In this document: positions 33,157-44,357 of the stretch, piece after piece
How the letters are laid out: each line of letters begins with the position of its first letter
Numbering within the stretch: position 1 is the stretch's first letter
Assembly (NCBI GenBank): GCA_029204225.1
Contig: CM055100.1
Span: 21,271,152 to 21,335,151, forward strand
Length of the DNA: 64,000 nt
Direction of reading: 5' to 3'
Source: Diphasiastrum complanatum
Lineage: Eukaryota; Streptophyta; Lycopodiopsida; Lycopodiales; Lycopodiaceae
Notes under the pieces: generated by a model
Told to the model about the DNA's origin: nothing
What the model saw: the letters and a program-made list of their open reading frames with translations, nothing else
Database searches by the model: none
Program-made: the position numbers and the translations under genes

Positions 33157-34690
33157 TTATAAATCATCCAGCATCAATCTTATTATCTGGATATTCACCA
33201 TGCGTTTCAGCCCTACTTTGTGATTCAATATTTCCTTTCTATTTCTTTTTAGCACATCTGGTCGTTCACATACATGATAAAAGTCTAAATCTCTGTCTGA
33301 TGCCAGCCAACGATGATGATCATGGTAGGTCAACTGCTCATAAAGAGAAGTTTTCTCAAAACTGTCAGATATATTGCTTATGCCATAAGGTTTATCACTA
33401 TCATTTGTAGATATATCTACATTAGGGAGAAGAACACACATTTGGTTAGCTTGGGTGCATGTTTGGGGACGAACCCTTCTTGGGCCAGCATGATATCTTG
33501 TCGCAACAATTTTTTCATGCTCAGATTTCTCTTTTAATGACCCAGTCATATGATAGGTTATTGAGGCATAGGCCATCACATAGTTTCTATAATAGCATGT
33601 CCCTCCTAAAAAAGATTGTAATCGGGTAATTGTGGAGGGTGTCATAATGGCTGAAAGCATCACGATTTTTTCTGGATTAGTGGCCATACCATAGCGGCTA
33701 ATGACATGCCCTAATAGCACACCATAGGGTACTCCAAATATACATTTGTTGGCATTTAGGGCTATACAAGTAGTAGCACACTTTTGAAAACATTTTTCAA
33801 GTATTGCTAATTGTTCTTTAACAGAAGATGCTCCACATAAATCATCTATAAAGATTTTCAAGTTTCTGTCTAGGATATCTTGAAAATTTTCATTCATAAA
33901 TCTTTGATATGTGGCTGGAGCGTTTGATAAATCGAAAGGCATAACATGGCAGGCGAAAATCCAAAGGTTCTAGTGAAAGTGGTTTTAAGCTTATCTTCTT
34001 TGACAATGGCTATTTGATTATAGCCAGCAAAATACTCCATGAAAGAATAGATCTTTCTTTCTGCCAATTCTTCTAGCACTTGGTCAATAAAAGGCAACGA
34101 ATAATAATCTTTTCTCGTGTGTTTGTTTAGTTGCTTATAGTCAACACAGACTCAAATTTGAGTAGAGTTCTTTTTTGGCCGTGGGACTATCGACGAACAT
34201 CATTCTGTATTGTCCATCAGAAAGATCAACCCAGCTCCTTTCAATTGTTCTAATTCCTTCAATACTCCTTCTTTCATGTGAAATGGCAACCTCTGTTGTT
34301 TCTACCTAATGGGTTTAGCATCAGGTTTCAGGGGTATAGTATGCTTCACTAAATCTGGAGGTATTCCTTTCAGATCTGAATAATTCCAAGCAAATATGTG
34401 CTGATATTTCTTGCACAAGTCCTCATAGGTTTTCTTGTCTCCTGGGCTTAGGTGGGCACCTACTTTGATCTTCTTAGCTTCATCCTCTATTCCAAGGTTT
34501 ATAAGACAGATATCAGGTTCTCTAACCTTGGGAGGTGGTTCATATGGGGTATCCCACTCTAAGCCTAGTACATCCCTCAATTCTACATCTTCTTCTGTTG
34601 ATGTTTCAGAACTGGTATCACTATTAGTGAGTTCCTCCCATTTAGTTGATGCGACTGGCTCTTGCTCAAATTGAGGTACTTTTGGTATCC
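33157..34690 (-). pseudogene. Ty3/gypsy G reverse transcriptase region
   Basis: Minus-strand order: pre-RT segment (LSPGDKKTYEDLCKKYQHIF, HTIPLKPDAKPIR; 34580-34302), RT fingers/palm (FMEYFAGYNQIAIVKEDKLK, TTFTRTFGFSPAML; about 34060-33940), MPFDLSNAPATYQRFMN (33942-33892) and the active site LKIFIDDLCG (about 33860-33830), an FIDD variant of Y/F-x-DD. Connection motifs GHVISRYGMATNPEKI and LQSFLGGTCYYRNYV follow. After about 33500 the frame continues but no RNase H motif is recognisable. Breaks lie near 34300 and 33940. Integrase is absent, so the element is truncated next to X1. Confidence 0.8.
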
Positions 34691-35800
34691 ATCAACCACT
34701 ACTTTTTTTTTCCCTTCCAAAAACTAATACTCCAGCTGGAATATCGACTATATAGTAAGCCAGGGACGTCCTAGTAAAATAGAATATCCCCTACTACCAG
34801 GATGCATTTTCATAACGTAGAAATCAATGTAGCTAGTCTTTCCTACTACGGTAATAGGAGTATGTTTTAATTCCCCATCAGGTTTTATAACTAAGTTATT
34901 AGCCAACCTCAATGCTGTTAGAGTGACAGGTTCATGTTGAAACCCTAAGTAATCAGCTAGTTCTGAACTAAGGATGTTGATTGTAGATCCGACATCTACT
35001 ACTGCTCCTGCAATGACCAATCCATCAATGGTCACATCTACTTTCGAACAGGCTCGATCTAGGGTACTTGCACTTATGTCTAATAATAGACGGTTCTAAT
35101 GTCTGTAGTGCAGATGGTTTCATCATTTGCTTTGCTTTTCTTCTTACTAATGGTGATAATCTAGGAGTTGCCATAAGTTGAATTCCACACTTAGGTTATG
35201 TAATGTTTCTTGCAAGACTTGGTTTCCCATACTCTTCCCTAGATCTATTTCTTTTTTGATACAGTGCATTCTAGCTCTATTCTTCATGGATCTAGGTAAT
35301 GATTTTTTGGCAATTTTTTTGATGAGTGGGATTCTTGAAACTCTTCTCCCTATCAGTGCATGTACCTATTCTTCATTTGTGATCTTATGATCATCATACT
35401 CTTCTTGTTGTTGAGGTTGTATTTTCTCCAAGGGAATTTTCTCAGGTGCTTTGAATGGTGATGTTCTTAACTCCTTTGAGGGTTCCTTGAAAGAAATTTT
35501 TTGTGACTATTTTTGGGCTTTTTCGATTTTGTCTAATATTTCTTTTCCTTGCCCACTATGGGTCAATACCAGCACTTCTTCTTTTGCAAGTGGTTCAATA
35601 TCGATCAGATTGATGGGAGTTGCCTCTTCCTCTACTTTGGTTTTTCCTTTTTCTGAAGGAGTGTATCTAGTGTCTCTCTGAAGAAACATCACTGGTCTTG
35701 AAGTTCCTGCTCCATTGTTTTTAGAAGGTATGTGATTAATGGGGCCTGGTATATGATTTGCAGTGTTCAATGCTTCCCTACGACTCCAACATCTATCTTC
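34691..35800 (-). pseudogene. Gypsy G protease and linker
   Basis: The minus-strand protease MTIDGLVIAGAVVDVGSTIN spans about 35035-34976, with flap/C-terminal residues YSILLGRPWL at about 34765. The catalytic motif reads DVGST where retroviral-type proteases have D(S/T)G, an unusual Val. An acidic, proline-containing linker (35770-35507) joins it to the zinc-knuckle part of Gag. Frame breaks separate the pieces. Confidence 0.65.
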
Positions 35801-37070
35801 TAGATGTCCTATTTCTTACAATACGTACAAACCATATTTGGGCAGTTCCTATTCAGGTGATTGCCATGACAATGTCGGCATACTAGCAGTGGGAGCATCT
35901 CTATATTACACCTTTGCCCAGCCATATTCTGCTGTCGTTTAAGAAAATTCACGTCTGAAGCTAGTGTAGAAATATTCTCATTTATCACATCCATGTACCC
36001 TTTCAACATGGCTTTTACATCATCAATCCCTGAGTTAGATCCAGTGCTCTCATATCCCCTCTCCACTTGTACATTTCTAGCAGTTGTTGCTTGGATTTTC
36101 ATTCCCTCTGAGTTCCTTGGTTGGTGGATTATTTCTAGTTTGAACTGGTTGGTCTGGTTCTACAGTCTGTATTGGCACATAGGTGTTGTAAGAGTTTCTT
36201 CCAAGAACTGGATTTGCTTCTCACATATCGCTCTTAAGGTTCAAACTATTTACGGCTTGTGATATTTTATATGCTTGGGCAATAGCTATTTATGCATTTT
36301 CCGCTACTATCGCTTTTGCTACCGCTTCATCTATCGACTAGGGACTGCTCTGCCTTACTATCAACTGTTGGTCATTCTTCAATCCTCGCAGGAAGAAAGT
36401 TAGTAGTAATTGTGGTGGTAGTGCTACAGTGGCTCCTACTTGCCTCGAAAGTTCAATCAGTCTTCTCAAATATTGTCTAACTCCTTCTCCTTCTCCTTGT
36501 TGAAGGGATGTCAAAGTGAATAACAAACCATCAATAGTTCTATGTGGGGCAAACTCAGTCAGGGATAATCTATGAAAGGTCTCTATATCTTTGATGGATT
36601 CTCCAGGTAAACTGTAGTACCATTTCTTTGCAGTTCCAGTGAGATAATGGTAAAGTACATCTAATATGGTGTGGATTTGTTATACGGTTTATCAGACAAG
36701 CGATCCAAAATGCATTGATGTGATCTTCAACACTCTCGTAAGGGGCTCCATGAAACTCAAGTGTCGTGCTTCTCAACTTTGGTAGGGGTTCTATATCGGC
36801 AGGGATTACTATAGATTCAATGAATTGAGCAACCATTGCTTCCAGTTGTGAATACTCGGGGACTTGAAATAGGATATCAAGTATTTGAAATATGTCCCTT
36901 TTTGGAGTGATCTTGCGATACTCAAATTGTTCCTTTGGACTAGGCGGTGTTTTAATTTCTGATGGGCTTTCACTGCTAGTACTCTTTTGGGATCGAGGCA
37001 AAGTCTTGGATATGTTTTTTGTAATAATCGAAGTGCTACTTCTAAGGAAATATTTTGGTGAGAGTGTCAC
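35801..37070 (-). pseudogene. Gypsy G gag
   Basis: The minus-strand ATG at 37070 opens MTLSPKYFLRSSTSIITKNI, then a retrotransposon Gag region (LRSTTLEFHGAPYESVEDHI, about 36770). After a break it continues with the classic YLRRLIELSRQ and LLTFFLRGLKNDQQLIVRQS (36526-36338). The zinc knuckle CRHCHGNHLNRNCP (about 35880-35840) is CX2C-type followed by another C-rich pair, CTYCKK. At least three frame changes make it non-functional. Order and orientation agree with the protease and RT pieces to the left. Confidence 0.75.
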
Positions 37071-37329
37071 CTTCTCAACTCATCGTTGCAATGGAGGACC
37101 TATGTTGGTGGTTCTGGAAAAGTCCGATGATCATTTATCATGAAGGATTCTATTCAAACCATACAATACTCTAACCTCATGGATAATGAGCATTTTGCAA
37201 ACTGTAAATAGTCACAAGAGTCGACTACAGTTGAAGTATGGGTAGTCAAGTTCAAGTAATAAAGACATACTTATCTTGAGTTCAGATCAGAAGGTTGCAT
37301 CCAATAGAGTTTCATGTCAGGTTCACCAA

Positions 37330-39560
37330 TGTTAGGGATTTTTCCGACAGGGGATTGGTCCCGCTAGAAAGACCCAATGAGTAAAAGGGCCCACACTGCC
37401 CTTACATGAGTGACTAGGGTCTATTATCACTTCCAACCCTGGGGGTCATCCTAATCACCCCGTACTCCCCAATCAATGAGAGTTTTCCAGGCTCTCAAAA
37501 GTATGATTGCAAGGAGATCGATTATTGAGTCCTCAAAGTTCTTCTCAATGTGGTATAGTGAGAAAATGACTTCCCGTCATTCTATTCATTCTATGAGGTT
37601 AGTAGAATATAAAACATCCTTGGAGCCAATTACCGATTGAACCTTTAGACATGACATGTAATGATTTAGAAGAGTACTAACATGGTACATCTCTTGTTCG
37701 TTCGTAGTCGAGGATAGTTAAAATAAACTGTTCAAGAGATCTAAGGATTTCTCCTAGACGTTCAGCACCAAGGATTGACACAATCCGTTGAATGTAAGCA
37801 ATTTTCTGCCCAATAAATATTGTAATACTCAAGTACGGTGATTGTGCATAGGGAATATTTTGACCAAGTGGTAAATTTGGTCTAAACATCTCATAGACAA
37901 TCTCCCTCTATGAGTAAGGATCTCGTTCGTCACACAAGATATTTTTGCTTTGGTTTGTGCTATGCTATCTATTTCTTCTCTTTACTTCATCTTATGTTCA
38001 TCAAACATCATTTACTCAAAAGATGTTATGGCATGCTTGGTTGTGAGTAAAATGTTTTTTCCATTTTCAGCAAATTTTCACCCTTTAGAATTCATTTCAT
38101 CATAATAGGTGAATACTTGTCAACGAGCATGCAGTAAAAGGGCTTTGAGATATTCCTGATCATTTCGTATAGTTACACTCTGTGAAATGTCTAGAATTAT
38201 TTGGGGGTCTATGTATAGGATGAGATCAATCATTTCACTCTCATATTTTCCAACAAGGGTGTGATTGAATAATAAAAAACAAAACACAAAAACAAAAAGG
38301 ACAAGATGTTACTTGTATATTCTGACAAGTATCATCAAGTTCCCTATGTGAAAAATATATGGGGTTAATCCAAGCTATAGGGGATATTCCACCCCATATA
38401 GTCATTTAGATAACCTTCTCTCTATATTCCAAGAGAGTTGGTGTATGCAACTTTAACGAAATCATATTTACAAAGCGCTAAACATAACTGACAATAATTA
38501 TCATTTGTACAATCAACAATATATATCATCACAATACTTAAGATTGAGTTCGAAGTTTCTAGACGAAAGCAAAATTAACTTGAAACCGAAAATTTATATA
38601 GCTAACACAATTTTTTTTTTCTCTCTTTTCTCTTTTTTCTCCTTTTCTCTTTACTTTTCACCCACTCGACTCATGTTAATAAATACAAAAATGATAATTA
38701 ACCAAGAGTCTTTTCTAGAATCCACAAATAATCATAGATGCAAATGATCATTCGTAACAAGAAAACTAAAGTCACTATATACATTGATAATTAGATTTCA
38801 TGTACATTAATTGACATAATACTGGAAAGTATAGGAGTGAAATACGTACCATCAGAGTGTAGAGTCACCGGCTACTTTAATTGAAAAATCTCAGTCACGA
38901 GAAATGTAGCTTCCGAATTCGTTTCTGTAGAACCGGTCTTGAGAAGGTAGAGATTACACTTATGTGAGTGACTTACATGAGGTTGTAGCTCTGTTGGCAG
39001 GAACACTCAGAATAATTTGGAAACAACCAAAATCAATGATGAATCAACAACTCCTCCCACAATATAGGCTGGCTCATAGCATATTGGAGTCCAATATCAG
39101 ATCATTCGACCAATAAATTATTCATCACACGTGCATAGTAGCAGGTAGTTCATAGTTACCCTCTTAATCACTGTAGCAGGGACTAGTCAAAAGGATCTTC
39201 TCGTCTCAGAGGTACAACTTTCTCTCAGCAAGCAACACACACACACAATATCCACGGGCCCAAGCTATTATTTAAGCCTCTTATATGATGATCAAATAAC
39301 ACTTGGCAAATAACTCTTTTTCATGATTGATTGTGATAACAGAATTTATGGCTTCAAATCAAATCTGATTATTGAGATCTCTTCTGTAGTAGCTTACTAT
39401 GCACATATTCCCTACTCCATTTCCAACATGAATAGTTTTTCCATGACCATTAGAAATAATATCCATAAACCTGAAGTAGGAAGCATTATTCTCCTCTGAG
39501 GCGCTCTTTATTGATTGCATACTTGTAAACAAGTATATGTGCAACAAATATAAAGATTAT
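37330..39560 (-). repeat. Gypsy G 5' LTR (long; outer edge uncertain)
   Basis: On the minus strand the inner edge is CCCTAACA (37330), followed one base later by TGGTGAACCTGACATGAAAC (37328-37309), a plausible primer site of unassigned tRNA type. A minus-strand promoter-like TATAAGAGGC lies near 39280, which implies a long LTR of about 2 kb. There is a pyrimidine-rich stretch at 38610-38660. The far edge is guessed from where a different repeat begins. Confidence 0.4.
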
Positions 39561-39572
39561 GGGACTTAAAAT

Positions 39573-40607
39573 TTGAAGAAACAAAGTGCTTCTGAATACA
39601 AAGCCTTGCTAGCTTACGGCCCCTCAACTGACGAACATGTTCGCGAACTTGAACATCTGAAGACACGAAACACGAAGAGTTTCGCGAACATGAAAGTCAA
39701 CGAAGACGAAGGCCAACATGTCCGCGAACTTGAACATCTGAAGACGCGAAACATGAAGAGTTTCGCGAACACGAACGATCCACGAACAAGATTCCCTTGC
39801 GGTCCTATACGAGAGAAAGGCAAACAAGGTAAACGAAACCAACGGTGGAAACGAAACCCGTTCTATCCTCGCGCTCCAAGGAGTACCACCAGAGATCACT
39901 TGATGGCATGACGTCAGCAGATACTCCCTAGATCATGGCTAAACTGTCACTCTTGTAATTCTCTAGTTAGTTGTAGATGGTTAATCACTCTAATCTTAGA
40001 TTTGCATAGAGAGACTGTACTTACTAAATAATACTTGACATATATCAATAGGATACACAGTGTGTAACAATGTAAGAAAAGAAGAACAAGAAGTAGTCTG
40101 ATGCTAGTAAGCAATCAAGATGAAAAATTGACAGAAGCTCCTGTGTGCGAGAAGACAATTCTGTCTAGGATCAGAAGATCCAATTGTCCACTAGTAAAGC
40201 GAGACCAATACTCGTAAGAGAACCGTGCTTCTCTCACGCCAACGCACTGCGTGGATTTGCATGCAGTGCCCTGAAGAAATCAGAGAAAATCAATATAGAT
40301 TATTTTCTACTTGTGTCTGATCTTGAATGTCGAATGCTTATGTTGTTTATTTCAATATCTCTGAGTTTTCTTATTGAATTTTGCACCTTGGTTGAAATGA
40401 AGTCAAATGCTATATTAATTTTATGAACGTAGATCAGTAGTACCTGACTACCCTCTGGAGGACTGTAGGAGTGTTTCAGCTGGCAGTGCACAGCGAACGC
40501 ATCTGAACTCCATCTGAATCTCAAAAGAGAGTCGTGAATGTCTTCGTGAAATTTTTCTTCTCACGATTCTCATCATTCGTATCGGAGCACCGCTTGACTC
40601 CCAATAG
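39573..40607 (+). repeat. LTR-like block with Met-type primer-like sequence
   Basis: The block ends at GTGGTGTCAGAGTG (40607-40620), close to the copia primer site TGGTATCAGAG. This suggests a forward LTR of about 1 kb. It contains a TGACGTCA box (39911-39918) and an 81 bp tandem repeat near its left end. No gag follows, and the left edge is not defined. Confidence 0.35.
39633..39790 (+). repeat. Two-copy 81 bp tandem repeat, in frame
   Basis: Two adjacent units each read HVRELEHLKTRN-TKSFAN in one frame, 27 codons apart, inside a 112-codon open frame (39573-39911). The DNA is CpG-rich (several TCGCGAAC) compared with its surroundings. It may be a U3 repeat like those of T-family LTRs rather than a gene. 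Confidence 0.6.
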
Positions 40608-40620
40608 TGGTGTCAGAGTG

Positions 40621-42754
40621 CTGACTGGATTTTCTCATCAAAATTCATAATTTCATAATGAATAAGTTTTTTAAACCTATAGAATAGTAAACTTGATAGA
40701 ACTTTTATATCATGCATATTAATTAGTAAACGCTAACTCTATATCCTAACTTAAAACAAGTCAATTCACAATCTATAGATATTTATTTCTAAAAATCACA
40801 TCAATTAGTAAACTCTAATAATATATCTTAATTTAAACAACTCAATTCAAATGTTGAATATATTAATTTCTCAAAGGTACAAATATATATATTCCATGTG
40901 AAATTTTCTATTTCGAGTTTGTACATAAAAAGCATAACACATTGTCAACTCTTCAAAAACATCAAACAAAATATATAATAAGATATTTTCCATTTTATTA
41001 GGTTCAAAAAATTATGATGTATAGATGAAGTCTAGATTTTACTAATAATATTCAAATGCAATCTACATATTTTGTGTGGCAAGCTTAAACATTGTCTTCC
41101 TAAAAATAGGAAATTTATTTATGATAACATATTGGCTTTAAATTTTATGAGCTTATCAAAAAGTAGTTCAAACATACCTGCAACTATTTTATGTACTTTA
41201 AGATAAAAACTTACTCATGACTAAAAAAAATGAGAGTGTCACCAACAAATGGCCCTCATCAATTCATATTTCAGAATTAACAATGTGACATGTTATATTT
41301 ATTATCCAACAAATTCAATACTACATGCACCTCTCACCTTGGCTGATCCCACATGCCTAATCACCTTTGAGCCCCAAAAATGTCTACCAAGTACAATATT
41401 TATTTAGTTGAGGATGCTAGTCCTTTCTAGAAAAAATCTCTAAATTGATTGATGTATTTGACCTTGAATTAAATAATAATGCCATCATGCAAATTTCTAG
41501 AAGTTGGTCACACCAAAATGTTTATTCAAACCTTTTTTTCAATAGCATGTCACCTTTTGGACCATAGTTATTGTTAATAAGCTGGGACTCTTTGGGAGGC
41601 TGTAATAGTCATATTGAAAGGTTAAAAGTGTCCAATATGCAAATTATTTTTAAGCGCACTATGTAGTTACGTATCTCATCACTTAATATAAAAGTGCATT
41701 ATTTCCTTTTGAAGTTAGTGGATGAGATAAAATTCCACATTCATATATGTGAGCACAATGTTGCTATCCATCTAATTGATGTAAGGTATGTGGAATCCAC
41801 AAAGTAGTAAGTTGGGCGAAAGTTGGTTGTAGGGCCCAGCACCCATATTATAGAGATAAAGCATTCATTTTGTCCTTTATCCTTGATTACTCTATCTAGT
41901 TAGAATTGTTTCAACTCATAATAACCTTGTGATGGAAAGTTATTGCCTTTAGTTAGTGGTTTGAATTTTTTCGATGGAAACCTTCATGGTGTTGGGCTAA
42001 ACATATTGCACTTTTTTATTTTTTAATTATTACTTAACAATGACACAAGTTTATTTGTACCATATCTTAGGTTCAAAGTTTATATGGTTAGATTTCCATG
42101 TAGTAACTCCACTCAACAAGGTGAAAGCAAAAGGTGCTATACAAATTATCCTAGTCAATAGCAAGCTTTGATTGTTCGCAATTCTTGTGCCCTAGATAGC
42201 CTACCATTTACTAGAATATTTTGTAGTAGATTGTAGAACAGTGTGTGGAATATTAAAATTTTGCTTGCCTTTTCCATGTAGCAAGTCAAAGGCAATCTAA
42301 TTTTAAAAGGGTGGGGGCTCAATGTATTGGCTTGCAATCACAATTATTTGGCCACTCATGCTTACCAATAGGCTTACACCATTATTTGGTTCTTTTCAAA
42401 CATGGAAAATTGATATAGAAAATAAGGCTAATAGTCCTACTTCAATTCAAAGTAATCAATGTATACATGTAGCAACTTATTATAGTACAAAGTAGGTGGA
42501 ATCTAAACCTTTTGGAATTTTGTTGCTTAATTACTACTAGATTTTTTGGAAAAATTGTTATAAGCCAATTCAATTGACCATCAAAATTGGTTTCACATCA
42601 ATAAGAGCATGTCATTCAGTTCAATTACTGAACACAATCAATTTTTGTGTGTTTTTCTACTAGATGTTGCTTGAGAATTTATGACAACATCAAGAATATT
42701 GAAATACATTTTTTACAAAGATCTGTAAGATGAAGAAAGGTCTCGAGACATGAT
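40621..42754. other. Unannotated AT-rich sequence
   Basis: I see no coding region, LTR pair or tandem array in these 2.1 kb. It may be the decayed interior of the element whose LTR-like block ends at 40607. Confidence 0.3.
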
Positions 42755-43719
42755 CATCTTGTGCAAAATTGGCAAATCTACTTTGATCAAAACCATGTAC
42801 ATTGTACATAGGTGGGTCCCACACGTGTGAATCCTTGTTGGCACATGTGAGGTGAGGTCAAAGTAGCTTAGATCTCATTCATAGGGTTAGTTAGGCTTGT
42901 TTGGTCATAATTCCTAAATTACAGGGTCAAATTCCTTGAATCATGGAGGTGAATAACCAATTTAGCCACCAACTTGGCAAAAAAAACTCTAGGGTTAGGT
43001 AAGATTGACGAATTAGGGACAAAATGGTCAATCATCTTCCTTATTACATGCTGGATTTTCACCTAACTTGAGGTGGGGAAGAGCTCATTGTACATACAAT
43101 CCAACATTCCATATCATTGAGTTTAAGTCTACAAAAACTGCTTAAAAACTTTGGAGCCTTCCCTCTGTCAATTTCCTTGCACCTATCTCTATTGAGCTCT
43201 GGATCGCTCTTGCTCATCTCACTGATATAGAAGTCCAAGCATGCAAGCTTGCTGCTTTACACAAGAATCCTTCTTTTGATACTCCTATTGCCTTTGATAC
43301 TGTCATGAAGATGAGCAGATTTGAACCTTCAAGGTGTCCTTCTGAGCAGACCTGGGCTAGAACTAGAGGCCATTTTGATAGTGGCTTGTGAGCAGATAGA
43401 AATTTTGGAGCAAATTGGCAATCTTGAGGTTTCTACACATTTGTCTTGAGTTTTTGTGAATGCTTTGGTATCTAAAATTGATTCCACTTAATCTCTGATA
43501 ATATGTTGTACCGGAGATCGTAACACACAGGTGTGGGGTCGGAATTCCATGTTTGATCAATGCTTTTGGTTGCTCTTGATTGTGGGATCCAATATTGCTT
43601 TTCTAGATCAAGATTTTGTGACTAGTTTTGCAATAGATAGGTGTATCAATCAATCACTCACTCTTGGAGCCTTGTGCAGGTTCATTTATGGTCCTTAATA
43701 CTGTACTTTCAACACATCT
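42755..43719 (+). repeat. Solo X LTR (X5) with CATCT duplication
   Basis: The LTR runs from TGTGCAAAATTGG at 42760 to CTTTCAACA at 43714 and is flanked on both sides by CATCT (42755-42759, 43715-43719). No internal element remains, so it formed by recombination between two LTRs. It has CACACGTGTG at 42820-42829 and TTATTACATGCTGG near 43041. It is about 955 bp long because of an extra block of roughly 235 bp (about 43167-43405). Confidence 0.9.
43167..43405 (+). other. Protein-like insert inside solo LTR X5
   Basis: Other X LTRs lack this block; the flanks resemble each other (TTTGGAGC at each end). One frame is open for about 75 codons: NFLAPISIELWIALAHLTDI, EVQACKLAALHKN, AFDTVMKMSRFEPS, EQTWARTRGHFDSGL and a stop. 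There is no ATG at its beginning. It resembles an exon fragment picked up by the element or during repair. The family is not recognised. Confidence 0.4.
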
Positions 43720-44163
43720 TTTATTTATTTTTTAATAATAAAAAACCAAGACCTTTATACATATTCACAACAACAATCACAACTCAAAATTTTGTAAAAT
43801 CAAGGAGTCTCCAAGCTCTATTAGATTCTTTTTTAAAATAGAACATTAAAGTTCAGCACTCTATACTTCCTATCTAGATGTTATCTAAAGAATTTTCTTA
43901 GAAAATATTTTGTATTCTTTGCATATTCACGCATATGAAGGAGAGAGCCATTGAACGACAACATGGACGGAGTAAAGTTTGTTTTACAATGGAGCCGCTT
44001 ATTTATCAGCTTCATAAGCTAAACTCTTCTCTCTCCTTCCATCCTTTCATCTTTTGTGACGTTCCTCTTGGCCCACAACTATTTGTTGATGACTTAGCCT
44101 ACAATATTGAGCTCCATCAACACTCTGCCTCACTTCTTGTGGTTGAGCTAGTTTGATTTTGTG
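43720..44163. other. Unannotated sequence
   Basis: No supported gene. A 73-codon frame at 43935-44156 has no recognisable motif and is probably chance. Confidence 0.3.
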
Positions 44164-44168
44164 ACTTC

Positions 44169-44357
44169 TGTGAAGGATTTCAAATCATTCAAGATCCAAT
44201 CCAAGTCCCAAATCTTTGGTTACAATAAGGAGCAAACCAACAATCCTGCCAAAAAAAATCAGCATCTACATACAAAATGAGATGCAAACTCTAAGAGATA
44301 TTGATCAAACATGAACCAAAACATAAAATATGTTTGTTGTCCGTAAAATTACAGTAC
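44169..44357 (-). repeat. V1 3' LTR remnant (~190 bp)
   Basis: Matches 48514-48700 of the 5' LTR closely, from TGTGAAGGATTTCA through TAAAATTACAGTAC, then diverges abruptly. The U3 end seen in the 5' LTR (TGAAATCCCTCACA) is not found, so about 460 bp including the promoter and probably the purine tract are missing or replaced. Confidence 0.8.

Noticed and set aside
32889-33410. 173-codon plus-strand frame
   Set aside because: No motif is recognisable; it overlaps the decayed reverse gypsy end and has hydrophobic low-complexity composition expected of AT-rich antisense sequence.
36292-37143. Plus-strand frames of 60-90 codons over gypsy gag
   Set aside because: They are antisense to recognisable Gag motifs on the minus strand.
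39573-39620. KKQSASEYKALLAYG read as the end of a copia RNase H
   Set aside because: The resemblance to SSSEAEYKAL is short; the rest of RNase H is absent and the following codons are a tandem repeat.
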